Assembly (NCBI GenBank): GCA_951213105.1
Contig: OX578147.1
Coordinates: forward strand, 126,189,822 to 126,253,821
Source of the DNA: Amaurobius ferox
Taxonomy: Eukaryota > Arthropoda > Arachnida > Araneae > Amaurobiidae
Reading direction: 5' to 3'
Length of the DNA stretch: 64,000 bases
Below, piece after piece: positions 34,336 through 46,020 of the stretch (positions within the stretch are counted from its first letter, which is position 1; the number at the start of each line of letters is the position of its first letter). The notes beneath the pieces are model-generated. The model was not told the DNA's origin, searched no databases, and saw nothing but the letters and a program-made list of their open reading frames with translations. The translations under genes were made by a program, and so were the position numbers.

Positions 34336-35144
34336 TGAACAAAAGAATTCTTAGTGAAAGAATTCTTACCCGCAACCATGGAGGTAAAAGTAATTCTTTC
34401 CACTCTCCTCCGGTTTCGTTTATTAAAAAGGTGCCTAGTCCAATGACTTTAGACCTCAGCATGTTTAGTACATGATCCTGATTGTGTGCTACTACTTGAG
34501 TAAAAGGTTGGCATATAAATGAGAAAAATGAAGTACTTTTAAATGAGAATAAATGAGAGTTATGCCCTCAGAATAGCAGTTTATAGGAAGGAATTGAGAA
34601 AAACTTAGATTACCAATTTAAAGTAAAAAGTCAAAATAGACAAGTAATATTAAGAAAAGTTAAGTTATATTTAGGACTGACCTGGGTCTTTTCCTGTTTC
34701 TGGACGCCCTGTAGTCGTAGTCCGGAAGGGTAACATTCGGAATAGTTGGAATGTTATTGTGTTGTTGTTGTTACTAATCTTAACTGGTCTAGCCAATAGG
34801 CTAGACCAGGTCCATGAGACCAAAAACACTCAAAAAGTTCAAGACAAGGAGGGGACTCAGGAATGTTATTTTAAAACTTAGTAGAATCCTTTTCAGCATA
34901 GGTTTTAATAGTATTGATTTAAATTCCTCCTGATAATAGTTTCGGAGGTACCTAGGAACAATCCTAATGCAATTCTTTCTAACTCCAAGCCCGCAACTAT
35001 ATATATTCATTGAGTACTGCCAACACGAGAAAAGTACACGTGAAAAAAATCCATTCATAAACAAACTTACGGCACAAGAAATGAAATAATTTAAGCAATT
35101 CCGTACAGACAAGACGTGACCGGTAAGGGGTAACGGGAACGTGA
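34336..35144. other. unassigned
   Basis: It contains an inverted short repeat around 34785-34810 (GTCTAGCCAATAGGCTAGAC). No supported gene. Confidence 0.4.
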
Positions 35145-35296
35145 CATTTTTTTAGGAGAATTAAATTAAATATTCTAATAGAATATTTTGAACAACAATG
35201 TCGTTTAGAAATATAGGAATTTGCGTATAATTGTGCATTTTAAGTTTCTTTATATTAAATATTCCGTACGAAGAACAGGTATATTGCTAATCGACA
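35145..35296 (+). repeat. family F 3' end fragment
   Basis: GGAGAATTAAATTAAATATT to ATTCCGTACGAAGAACAGGT and GCTAATCG matches the 3' portion of the F copies at 44470-44660 and, inverted, 18957-19000. Confidence 0.65.
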
Positions 35297-36117
35297 ATAA
35301 AACGGTTACAGAACATGTCATACATATTTCACAGAATACGGTTATTGACAAAAGACTTCCTATTCAGGAATACTAAAATAAACAGTTACATGCACAGGAA
35401 TCTAATATATAACCTGTTTAAAATGCCTGCAGTCAGCAACAAAGCACATTTTAATTCGAGAAAGAATATGACTGCGTACTCTGACGAGCATTGCGGGTGT
35501 CATCGTGTTACAGTCTTTGATCATACCACTTTTTGACAGATATTTATTGCCTTCCATATGAGCGTTTCGTGCGTTCCTAGTGAAAATTTATACTCATTAG
35601 ACAATGCTCTGCAACTTTGCAATTTGACTTTCCTCGTCTATCTCGCATTGTTGCCACGTTGGTTATCTTAATTTTTAAATCATCCGCTAGGGACGCTGCA
35701 ATCTCTTTCATTTGATCGTGCATGGTCACTTTACTAAAGTATACGTATATACACTCATAGACCTCTACGGTCACACATATTGCTACCGTAAACCCTAGGG
35801 TTGGTCGTGTGGTCTGGGTCTTCAACTCACAGACCTCTCTTACAAAGTTACTGGGATGCTTTAAAACTTTCCTAGGAACCTTCTATAGAACGCTATTAAT
35901 ACTTTTTTAAACTAACATTTTGCTATATAAATCAAGGGTTTATGTTCAAATCAACCGATTCCTTACAATTTAAAATTATATTGTTTCTTCATAATTCAAT
36001 AAAAAGACAGGGAAGGTAGCCAAGTTACACTTTTGGTATTTTTAATTTCCTGTTCAGATGCAAGTCGCTGATTTTGTTTTCTTTCTTTTTTAACAATTTC
36101 CGTTTTCTTTCTTTTTT
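35297..36117. other. unassigned
   Basis: No exon or repeat recognised. Open frames at 35315 and 35577 lack domain or splice support. Confidence 0.45.
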
Positions 36118-36890
36118 AACAATTTCCAACATAGTTGAAAAGTGTTTATGATTTTTATCATTCTGTCTGTTTGTCCGTTCGTACAATAACTGCCGTAAAA
36201 TGACTTTATCAAATTGAAATTTTAGTATGTTGTTCAGACAGTCTGTGAAACCTATGGGAATGTAAATGAATAATATCACCCAATTAGTTTTGAATTGAAC
36301 CCGGGTTGAAAAAGGGAAATACATTGAACCCTATGAGACCTAAGTTTTCAAACATTTTTTAAACGAAGTTAAAATTCACAAATTGCTTCGGAAATTTTAG
36401 AAAATATTCAAATTATACCATAAAATACATAAAAAAAATTTCAGCAAAATATGTTCGGTAGTTTTTTAAATAAAAATAAAAATAATAATTACATTTTTAA
36501 ATGATCATCAAACTTTGATTATTTCTACAACGAAGTCTAATTTTAATGGATGCAGAATGTAAACAAGTGATTGTAAGTTGCGATGAAAAGAATTGATTTT
36601 TCTTTTTTAAAGCAAAATAATTTAGCTCTGGAGTCTGGAATAAAAGTGATATGAATGAAATATTCATTGCTTTTACATAGAGATCCAGACGATTTATATT
36701 TCGATGACGTCATTTGAATAAATTTCATTTTTTTCGATGAAGTTTTCAAATATAATAAAAATTATTGTAGTACTGTAATAATTTATAATATATCAGCGCT
36801 GAATGTATCGCATTTTAGAGATGTTTAAATAAAATTGCATTTCAATTGGAAATTGTTTCATAATCAATGCTTTATGCATGATTGATCTTG
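36118..36890 (-). repeat. family A repeat, copy 6 (internally deleted)
   Basis: The left hairpin is altered (AACAATTTCCAACATAGTTG). (CTGT)n, the CCTATGGGAATGTAAATGAA block and the right end TGCATGATTGATCTTG are present. The GATCACGTGACC middle section is missing. Confidence 0.75.
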
Positions 36891-37571
36891 TTTTTTTTTT
36901 CTTTGTTTTTGTTTTTTTGAAAACTTTATTTCTGAAATATAACCGATATATTTTTGCTGAAAAATCTTATTTACCCCTTTCATAATGCAATTGAAATAGT
37001 ATTTTGTTATTCCCTTAAATGCAGGTGATGTGGTCAAGCATACTGAAATCGCTTTTCAAAATATTTTCAAAGACCTCAAACAAACCCCGCAATGGGGAAA
37101 ACTCTTAGAAAACTAATTTTACTTCAAGAACACTTCTGCCAGCTAATTAATAAAAATAGTTAGAGAAAATATTTCAGTCAGAATCTACACAGAAAGTATC
37201 AAACGTTGTCTTTTTAAATAATTTTTTCATGCTCCTCATACATATATTATCTGCATGGAAATCGAATACTAAGTCTCATATCGATTTCATTTTATTCTAT
37301 TTTTGTTTGCCTTACACAAATGGCAATGACCAGCTTTTTGTCCCTGCTACTTTGAGCACATGATTTCAAATCATCTTTTCACGCTAAATCACTGTCAATC
37401 TGAAAAAATTCTTAGAATGTAACTAAATGTTCTTAAAGAGAAAGGAATAATAAAATTGAAAAATAACTTCATTTAAAGCAACACTCAAGAGAAAAAAATT
37501 AATAGTATTAATAACTGGTGTTAAAGGTAAAAAAACAGACTTACTAATCAAGAAGCAAAACCTTCACAAGT
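36891..37571. other. unassigned
   Basis: AT-rich with a T-rich run just after the family A copy. No exon or repeat identified. Confidence 0.5.
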
Positions 37572-38005
37572 CAAAGCAAGATCAGCAACTGATATTAGAA
37601 CAGCAAACATGGCTGAAGCAGGGAAAGTGGGTTGCCAATGGCAAGAGGAGAAAAAAAAGTAAAAATCTATGAAAGTAGGAATTATAGGTAGAAAGAAATT
37701 GTAAATTAATGATAAGATACCAAAGAGGAAGTGAAAGTTCAACAAGAGGATTCAAAGCACTTGTTCAGTGAGTAAAACTATGAATATAAGTGTTTTATTA
37801 AATTAAAAAAGCAATTAACCGGTTTTGGAGTTTACCTTTTCTCTTTGGTATTTTCCTGTTATAAACATACATAGTGCCCTATGTCTCATTCCTTCAGCCA
37901 TGTTTTTTTACCTCTTTTTTCTCCTTTTTCCATTGGCAGCCATATTTCCATGCTTCAGTCGCACTTGCTTTTCTAACATCAGTTACTGATTTTGCTTTGA
38001 TGGAT
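37572..38005. mobile_element. foldback element, copy 1
   Basis: The left arm (37572-37668; AAGCAAGATCAGCAACTGAT, CATGGCTGAAGCAGGGAAAG, GGTTGCCAATGGCAAGAGGA) is complementary with mismatches to the right arm (37900-38005). The downstream sequence CCTGATGAAGGCTGTTTCTT at 38028 resembles the right arm of the foldback at 63268-63942 (CCTGAAAAAGGCTGTTTTCT), so the two are probably one family. The minus-strand open frame across the left arm is not a gene. Confidence 0.65.
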
Positions 38006-39658
38006 GAAGGTTGCGTCTCTTGTTCATCCTGATGAAGGCTGTTTCTTGTTTTCAAAACCAACCAACACTATCAATTTTGGATATTGGATATTGTTTTAAA
38101 CAAAGGATGAAAAGCAAATATGGATATTGTTTTAAACAAAGTATTTTTTTTTTAGTTTTATTACATTAGCAGCAGTTTGAACTGTACGTAAAAAGAAATA
38201 GAAATTCTAAAAACCTATAACATTCTAAAAAATTAAATTCAAATCTTTACTTACCTCAAAATAATAAAAACTAGTTACCCTGGCTTCTCTCAACCGAATT
38301 ACATAAAATGACTCCCCCTACACACACAAACATTTTTGGCAAACAGAGCTAGAAAAGGACTGTTTATCAGTAGCATAGTGTGAGATTTTTGACTGGGGAG
38401 GCTGTAAATTTGGCAAAATATTTGGTATTACAAGTGAAATTTATATTGGAATTCACATTTTCATACGTTTTATTTCAATAAGTTTTATTTATTGGTGAAT
38501 GACATAAAATAATTCTACATAAAAATGCAAAGAGTGGGTGAAATGTGCGAGATTTTAAAATGTTACGTGTGTGAGATAAATACATACAAGAGATAACATT
38601 TTAAAAGTTTTCTTATTTCTAAATTAGATGAACTTTTACAATCATTTCATTAAAAATGATGTCATGGTTACCCATAGGGGAGGTAAAGGGGGGAATCACC
38701 CCCCCCCCCCTTGGACATTTAATATAACAAAGACGAGCTTCAAGCCAGTTAATGTTGAACAAATATCATGTGCTTGAGTGGGAATTTCTAATGCTATTCT
38801 TACAGAACACAGTAAAAGCTAGATGATTTCAGCTTTTAGATATGTATTTTAATGGAAAAAATACTTTAACGTCTCATTTTAAATAAGTAAAGTGTAACAG
38901 TTTTCTAAAAAAAGACATATTCATTGTTTTAAAAAAATAAATAAATAAAAGTATCTTTAAATTAGATTTTAAACAAGGGAGGCTCAGTTTTTGAACCTCA
39001 ATGGATGCTACACCATTGACGTCTATAAGGCTGTAGGGTCTACTTGTGATTAAATATCTAACTAACACAAAATTCAGACTAGGTCACATTGTACACTAGC
39101 CAAATTTAACAGACCTAATGTATCCTAAATTAGCATTTAAAATGTATTGTGATACTATGAAAACCATCTAGAAGTGTACGCACAATGACATATGATGACC
39201 AAATTGAATAAATAGCCAGTCACAGCTTCCACAAAGTATTCAAGTTAGCTCTGCCTGAAGTAATCTTAAAATTCCATTTTGTGTTGTGAACGATTTCATG
39301 TGATTCAATATAAAAATATATTTGTACAAGTAGTACTTCGAAATAAAAACTTATTTTATGCAAAATGCTGTGATTCAAATTTTTACCTTTTAGTGTATAA
39401 AATGTCGAGAGCATAGAGGTAAAGGGAAGGAGTTAAAACTTTGAGAAAACAAAACACCGAAACTGTTTGAGACAATAATTCGGTGGTGGTGGTGGTGGGG
39501 TAACGATAAGTCCAACTGCATTGTAAATACTATTTCTTTGGTGTAAAGCTGATATTGAATTAAGAATATTTAGTTAATGCTCGCTCTTACACACCATCCA
39601 CTGCTGAACACCTCGCTTTACTTGGCCTCAGGAACATGAGGCTGTGACCCACATTTAG
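38006..39658. other. unassigned
   Basis: It includes a C13 run near 38697-38711, embedded in GGGGGGAATCACC...TTGGAC, and a (GGT)n run near 39482-39500. No gene is supported. Confidence 0.5.
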
Positions 39659-40006
39659 TAGGATACATTCTCCCATCAAAATGTTTTGAAGCAGTGGTCA
39701 TAAGGTATATATGTATATATACCTTATAGCTAGCCCTATATATATATACCTATGGGGCTATCCCTATGGGTATATACACATAGGGCTAGCCCTATGTATA
39801 TACCCTATGGGGCTAGTCCTATGTATATATGCCTATGGGGCTAGCCCTATGTATATATACCTCTATGGGGCTAGCTCTGTGTATATACCCTATGGGTTAG
39901 CCCTATGTATATATGTATACCCTATGGGGCTAGCCCCATAGGGTATATAAGCATATATATTGTATGGCCACTGCATCAAAACATTTTGATGGAAGAATGC
40001 ATCCTA
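39659..40006. mobile_element. MITE-like element with a minisatellite core
   Basis: The 44-bp inverted ends TAGGATACATTCTCCCATCA...GCAGTGGTCATA (39659-39702) and 39963-40006 differ at few positions. Between them lie about nine diverged units built on the palindrome-rich CCTATGGGGCTAGCCCTATG plus TATATA, 39703-39962. The 76-codon open frame is repeat-derived. The TA at both outer ends suggests TA-targeted insertion. Confidence 0.8.
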
Positions 40007-41354
40007 CAGCAATGATAATGCCTGTTGAGCAAAAACAGCTTGGTTGTCTAAAGTTCTATCATGAATATCATAACCATAAACCCATTGACATTGGTATTGT
40101 TGGAGTCTATTATTATGCTCTTCTGGTGGACTATCTATATAAAAATTTACCAAATAAAATTTGAATAAGTCAACTTTGTCACTTGTTTTATCAAAACAAA
40201 CCGCTTATTGTATGAAGCGTTTAAGCACAGAATGAACCTTACTGCTACACATGCTCCTTGAAGCCACAACGCAGGCTCAGGTTCCTCTGATTGGAGAGAA
40301 TGTGTTAAATACTCTTGGTCTATACACTCATGGCATATGTTGTTCTGATTTAATGGAAAAAATACTCCTATGCATTGCATAAGTGATAGCGTCATTTTGA
40401 TTAGATAAAGAATGCTGAAAACTGGATTTTTATTATATGTAAGAAACTGTTAATATTGCAGAAATAATTATCAGTGAAATGCAAAATTACAAATCAAACA
40501 ATAAAAAATATTCATAGACATTCAAATTTATTTTACCTTTCCATTTATTTTTTCCTCTATATTCTGTCCTACAACAAGTAAAAATAATACTTACTATTTC
40601 TACTCATAAGTAGGGAACCATTTTTTTAAAATATCAAAAATACATATACTAAGCACTATGCCTTCCTATTGTGACAAATAAGAACAGATGGAATTTTACT
40701 AACACTAGAAACACCTATATATAATTCTCAAAGCATTATAGTATTTCAAACTTTTTATCCAAAGTGATTTTATCTCTTTTTCTCCAACTCCATGGTCAGA
40801 GACTTGGGTCAAAACTATAGAGTTAGAGAAGAGATAAAACTCCTGAAATGCTTGAAAATTGCCATAATGCTTTGAGAATTATATCTTTCTAGTATTAATA
40901 CAGGGCCCTTTTTTTTTCATTTGACACAATAGAAAGATGTAGTATTCAGTATAAATATTTTTTATTATTTTTAACTTAAAATTTCCTAATTATGGGTATA
41001 ATTAATCAGCACTTTTTCAGTACGACAGAATACAAAATATAGATAAAAGTAAATTAAAAGGAAAAATAATTTTGAATACATATAATTTTGAATATTTTTT
41101 ATTGTTTCAGTTCTAATTTGCATTGCACTGACAATTTATTACTTAAGATATTTTGATATGTAAGCCAGTAATTCTTTTGGATTTTGTCATCAACATTGGC
41201 TTCAAAGACAGCTATCCAAGCTTTATTTTGTCCAATCAAATTTTTATCAATCTTCTCTCAAGAGATGCTTATGCAGTTTTATCTTGAAATAAAGGAATTG
41301 TGAAACAATCAACATCAGAGAGTTCTACCTGATATTGCTTAATTCTTGCCGATT
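40007..41354. other. unassigned
   Basis: A 66-codon frame (39964-40164) and an 82-codon minus frame (40147-40395) have no recognisable domain or splice context. Diverged inverted similarity around 40720-40770 and 40835-40890 (TATAATTCTCAAAGCATTAT) hints at another small hairpin element. Confidence 0.4.
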
Positions 41355-41995
41355 CCTTTCATTAAAGGACAAAGCACATTTTACCACCAAGTTAATGAGG
41401 CATGTTTTCTTAGGAGTCACAATACATCTATATGAATAAAATTGAAAATCTGCCTGTATATATGTATGTGTGTGTTTGTCTCATCGTCATAGAATGGCTA
41501 CACTGAATTTGATGAATTGGTGGTAATGTTGATTTGATGGATTTGTGGAATTAGACGAATTGGTGGTAATGTTGATTTGATGGATTTGTGGAATTAGACG
41601 AATTGGTGGTAATGTTGATTTGATGGATTGGTGGTAATTTGATGATTTAATGGATTGGTGGTAAAATGTGCTCTGTCCTTTCATTAAAGGACAGAGCCAC
41701 AATTTACTACCAATTTAATGAATCATATTTTCTTAGGCATCCCATTACATCTATATGAATAACATTGAAAATCTATCTGTCTGTCTGTCTGTATGTATGT
41801 ATGTGTGTGTGTGTTTGTATTTGTCTCATCATCATAGAAAGACTACACTGAATTTGATGAAATTGTGTGGATAGTCTTGGAATAGCCCCACTTAAAATTG
41901 AGGTCATGTTTTGAATTTCTAGGACCAGGGGTTGTCTAGATCGTTTTTCAACTGCCGGGCTGCGGTCTGGTATCAGGCCCTGGCATCCATTGTAC
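41355..41995 (+). repeat. family F 5' modules in tandem, with a 43-bp minisatellite
   Basis: Two copies of a block starting CCTTTCATTAAAGGACA (41357 and 41678), each followed by ACATCTATATGAATAA and GAAAATCT, a TG/CTGT run and a CACTGAATTTGATGAA phrase. In the first copy a minisatellite (GATTTGATGGATTTGTGGAA units) occupies about 41514-41665. The second continues to TTCTAGGACCAGGGGTTG. Confidence 0.75.
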
Positions 41996-42488
41996 CAAGC
42001 TATGAGCGATTATCTTAAAATTTGTCATTTTAATTTTCGAAATATTTTTTTATGAATAAATATTTCATAGTGGAAATATTCTAAGGAGAATAGTATTCGT
42101 AAATGTACCAAAAAGCTCAGAACCAGAATGCCTAAATAACATCTGTGTAGCAAATGTCAGTGACCAAGCCGCATTTAAATTTTAATATGAACAAGAGACT
42201 ACTCAGCTGACTTCTATGGTGAATTATAATGGATAAATATTTTTCTCTCTCAATACCATTCTTTCTTCAGATCAACATTCGTAAATTCAATTTAATAATA
42301 CAATAATCCATTTCATACTGAATAATATTATAAATTTTTGGTGATAAGAATGGGATATGTTAATGAAATCAACACACATTAATTTAATGATGTTAGTCTG
42401 AGGAAATTACAATATGCTACATAATTTTATGAGTCCAGTATCTTATTAAATGCAGTTTTATATTTGTCAACATGCCACACTATACATA
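41996..42488. other. unassigned
   Basis: AT-rich flank of the mariner element. Nothing recognised. Confidence 0.5.
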
Positions 42489-43804
42489 CAAGGTTTGTAT
42501 GAAAAGTATCGGGAAAAATTTTGGAAAAATAGATTTATTACAGATATTGCTACAATACCTCAAAAGTCTTCAAAGTACATCCCTTGAGTGTCGACACACT
42601 TTTGCCAACGGCTTTTCCACAATTCGAAAGCTCCCTGGTAGGCGGATTCCGGAAGGTCCTTAAGGGCAAGCGTGCAAGCTTCTTTGATGGCACTTAGGGT
42701 CCCATGGTGGTGTCCTTTGAGGGAGGATTTCACTTTTGGGAAAAGGAAAAAGTCTACTGGTGCCAAGTCGGGACTGTAAGGAGGTTGGGGAACCGTCGTT
42801 ATGCCGTTTATCATCAGGAAGTCGGTCAACTTGGAGCAGGTGTGCCTGGTTGCATTGTAGTGATGCAATTTCCAATTTCCGGCGATGGCTGGCCTCACCC
42901 GGTTGACCCTTCTCTTCAGTCTTCTTAGCACTTCTAGGTAAAAACACCATTCACTGTCTGCCCTTCAGGAACAAATTCGTAGTGGATGACCCCCTTTGCG
43001 TTGAAGAAAACAATCAGCATGGCTTTCACTCTGGATTTGCTCATTCGAGCCTTTTTTGAACGAGGTAATCCCGCAGTGTGCCATTCCGAACTTTGCCGCT
43101 TTGCTTCCGGGTCGTATTCAAATATCCATATCTTGTCTCCTGTGATGATGATGTCCAAAAAGCCGGGGTCTTCTTCAACGCATTGCATAAGGTCTTTGCA
43201 AGTAGACACTCATCTGCTTTTGCTTATCCATCAAGATCTTCGGGACGAGTTTAGCGCAGATCTTTTGCATCGCCAAATTTTCAGTGATAATGCTGTGCAC
43301 TGTCATCTTACCAATGCCAATTTCATCTGCGACCATTCGCACACTTAAACGACGGTCTGAATTCAGCACTTCACGCACATGTTGCACGTTGTCGTTGGTT
43401 CTTGACGTCGACGGCCGTCCAGCGCGAGGCTCATCCTGCACACTCTCACGGGTATCTTTGAAGAGCTTGTGCCACTTAAAAACTGCTGTTTGTGACATGC
43501 TTTCATTCTTGAACACTTGGCGAATCATGGCCAACGTCTCTGTACCCGATTTCCCCAATCCAACACAAAATTTGATCGCATACCGCTGTTCAATCGTGCT
43601 CTGCATTTCGTGCTTGCACTGAGTCACTCGACAGGGATCCACTAAAAACATGATGTAGCCTGAACAAATGCTCGAAGGCGACTGTCGCTTGGTGCATCTT
43701 GAAGGTCATATTCCCCACTACCGAGCATGCACGCTGCAAGCGCGCTACGACGTACACTCACATTAGGAAAAAAGAAAAATCCGATTCTTTTTATACAGAC
43801 CCTG
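42489..43804 (-). mobile_element. mariner-type transposon, 1316 bp, inactive
   Basis: The ends are CAAGGTTTGTATGAAAAGTA and, on the opposite strand, CAGGGTCTGTATAAAAAGAA, flanked by TA on both sides (42487-42488 and 43805-43806). The element is full length but its transposase gene is frameshifted. Confidence 0.92.
42560..43651 (-). pseudogene. mariner transposase, frameshifted, second catalytic Asp lost
   Basis: It reads on the minus strand from MFLVDPCRVTQ at 43651. The N-terminal half has two HTH-like parts (FKNESMSQTAVFKWHKLFKD; SVRMVADEIGIGKMTVHSII) and reaches KLVPKILMDKQK. After a frame change, the catalytic half shows IIITGDKIWIFEYDPEAKRQ (first Asp retained). A second frame change leads to KLHHYNATRHT, where the usual HHDNA has Tyr in place of the catalytic Asp. 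YSPDLAPVDFFLFPKVK carries the third Asp, and the protein ends GMYFEDF. Two frameshifts plus the lost Asp make it non-functional. The plus-strand open frames here are shadows. Confidence 0.92.
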
Positions 43805-43952
43805 TATATAAATGTACTAATATGCTTTATGATTATGCCATTATTAATTATTAATACTTATGCTAGTTTAATGCATAAACTTAAAAAAAATTAGAAAGGT
43901 AATTATGAGTACATTTGTTGGGACATGCCCTCATCTTATAAAAAAATAATTT

Positions 43953-43995
43953 ACAGGGCGTAGCCTCGTGAAGGTTGAGAAGCACTGGTCTAGTT
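43953..43995 (-). mobile_element. hAT-type terminal fragment
   Basis: The minus strand reads CCAGTGCTTCTCAACCTTCA followed by CGAGGCTACGCCCTG, a typical hAT end. It is isolated, with no partner end seen. Confidence 0.5.
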
Positions 43996-44019
43996 ATTAA
44001 TAAAAAACAAAACTCCCAC

Positions 44020-44690
44020 AAAAATAGCATTAGACGATATTTTTTCTGCCAATAAAAAATATAACATGTTGCTAAGCAACAGAGATAAACCCAATAAGTT
44101 TATACAATATCCGATTTAAATAATAAGGATATGGATATAAAAATAAAATTTTTTAAATTGCATTTTTGACTGGATTTTATCAATTACAGCCTTCAGGTTT
44201 AAAATTTAAGGGAAATATTTTGATCTCTTGCATCATCTATTTTATTTTGGCAATGATTTTTCAAACTCATATATTTTAGTCAATTACTGAAACAAAATAA
44301 AAGTGGTATGGGTATATATTCTAATACCATTTTAGGGCTTTCATTTCGGCATATATTGATCTATATATTTTGTAAATTTGTTTACAAATGGGACCAGGAC
44401 ATTTTATTTTTCAAATCTGCCTGTGTAGATAATTTTTTATAGTGATAATAGAGTCCATGATTCTTTTTCAGGAGAATTAAATTAAATATTTTAATAGAAT
44501 GTTTTAAATAACAATGTGATTTAGTATACAGCAAGAATTTTTAAAAATAAAATAAATTGTAAAATTTCAAAATGTACTCCAAATATTAAAAGTTCACTAC
44601 ACATTGTGAATTTTAAATTTCTTTATATTATATATTCTGTATGATGAACAAGTATATTTTTAATATTAAATAAAACAGAAATATACATAT
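44020..44690 (+). repeat. family F repeat, middle and 3' part
   Basis: It shares with 32500-33000 and the inverted 18957-19750 copy the phrases CCAATAAGTTTATACAATAT, CATTTTTGACTGGATTTTAT, TTTACAAATGGGACCAGGAC and the 3' end GAATTAAATTAAATATTTTA. Confidence 0.65.
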
Positions 44691-44736
44691 TATCTCACAA
44701 AAAACACCACTTTATTTTAATAAAACTCTCTGTCCA

Positions 44737-44968
44737 GTACAAGAAACAAAAACCTCTTTCCAAAATAGTTATAAAATCTCAAAATGGCTCGTACCAAGTC
44801 CCTGCACAACCAAAGATATACTTTTAGGTTCAAGGTACTGTTGAAAAAAGGGTTGGGATCATTAAATAGAGTACCTTAGACTTGAAAGTATAGCTTCGGT
44901 CCTGTGGAGGCTTGGTACAGATCATTTTGAGACTACTATTTTAGAAAGAAGTTTTTGTTTCTTGCACT
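44737..44968. repeat. long imperfect hairpin, about 100-bp arms
   Basis: The left arm (44737-44838: ACAAGAAACAAAAACCTCTT ... ATACTTTTAGGTTCAAGGTA) pairs with the right arm (44873-44968) over nearly its full length, with a spacer of about 35 bp. It may be a small foldback MITE. If transcribed, it would fold into a long double-stranded hairpin. Confidence 0.75.
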
Positions 44969-45559
44969 TAGCAGGGATTCTTTATTACTATGAAAAGGTA
45001 TTTTTGTGAGATTCCAATACATTTTGTAGAAATAATTAACAAAATGATTATGTAAAGTTGAAATAACAGACAAATTATATTTTACCACCATAGCCCTATT
45101 TATTCCAATTTTTGAAATTATAAATCGAATTTATCTTGAAGTTTTAAAAGAAAAGTATTACTTTCTACCAGAACACACAAAATGAGTTATCATTCATAAA
45201 AATCGCTTCAGACTGTAAGCCCATCAATACTGAAGAAGGCCAGAACAAAACAACAATTGTTGTAAAAAGTGTCATTTTCAAATTTTCTTTCGTATTTCAA
45301 ATTTTCTTGGGTATTACACCAAATGCAATTTTTTTTTTCTTTAAGCCTTAAGGTAACTTTATAGAGAAAAAGAATCAAGACTTTAGTTTTCTAGGGGGCT
45401 GAATTACAGACTCCTGAAAATCAGGGATTGTTGCATCAAGTATAATATTATTATGAAATGTATCCTCTAGAATTGTGGGTGTATACACAGGATACAAGAA
45501 TGAGTCCAAGTATTTAGATAACTTACGCTTATTCACAAGCACAAAGTAAACAGGAACAA
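44969..45559. other. unassigned
   Basis: AT-rich. A minus-strand 63-codon frame (45375-45566) is downstream of the promoter-like region at 45748-45836, so it could be read from it. It has no recognisable domain. Confidence 0.35.
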
Positions 45560-45747
45560 TATACAATCAAGCAGCATTTAAATGCTCCACTAATTTCACA
45601 GAATAAGCGATAATATTCTCAAAATACTGGCGAAAATAATTTCACAAAACAATGGCTACTATTCTCAAAACACTGACAAGAGTCACAGTTTACGGTGGCT
45701 CGTATATTGTCAACTCATCAATTGAACTCGAATTCAGTGATGACTCC

Positions 45748-45755
45748 TATTTATA
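45748..45755 (-). promoter_or_regulatory. TATA box
   Basis: TATAAATA on the minus strand within CTATAAATAGGAGTC, correctly placed downstream of the heat-shock element for minus-strand transcription. Confidence 0.45.
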
Positions 45756-45813
45756 GTCTTCTAATAGAAACTTCCGGAGATCTCTATATCTCAAAGAATA
45801 ATCGTTCTATCGA

Positions 45814-45836
45814 GAAGTTTCTAGAACATTCCGGAA
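45814..45836. promoter_or_regulatory. perfect five-unit heat-shock element
   Basis: Alternating GAA and TTC units, each separated by two bases: GAA-gt-TTC-ta-GAA-ca-TTC-cg-GAA. This is the canonical binding array for trimeric heat-shock factor. A weaker second array (GAA-ac-TTC-cg-GAg) lies at about 45768-45780. Confidence 0.7.
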
Positions 45837-46020
45837 GTCGCCAAATTGGCGATAAATTGTCAAATCTGGAAACCCTGATTCTAACTAGGAAATCCTGGTA
45901 ACCCTGGGCTTATGTCATCCTCATGTCCTGCTAACGTCATGAACTGTGTTTTTTTCACGTGTCCTTCGAGACAGACAAAAGAGGAGGCGCCAAAGGGAAA
46001 ATTGTGCGGTCACAATAATA

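Larger units (their letters stand above)
45560..46020 (-). promoter_or_regulatory. LTR-like or promoter region, minus strand
   Basis: The region contains, in minus-strand order, a CG-containing GGCGCCTCC segment, a perfect heat-shock element (45814-45836) and a TATA box CTATAAATAG (45747-45756) about 58 bp further on. It then has a transcript-leader-like stretch. This resembles a retrotransposon LTR or a stress-gene promoter. Paired LTRs were not found in the window, so a solo LTR is only one possibility. Confidence 0.4.

Noticed and set aside
39964..40395. Small frames on both strands after the minisatellite element
   Set aside because: They overlap the element's inverted end or lack any domain or splice support.
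42704..43622. Plus-strand frames of 74-120 codons across the mariner
   Set aside because: Shadows of the minus-strand transposase pseudogene.
45375..45566. 63-codon minus-strand gene downstream of the heat-shock element
   Set aside because: No recognisable domain and no start context strong enough; mentioned only as a possible product.
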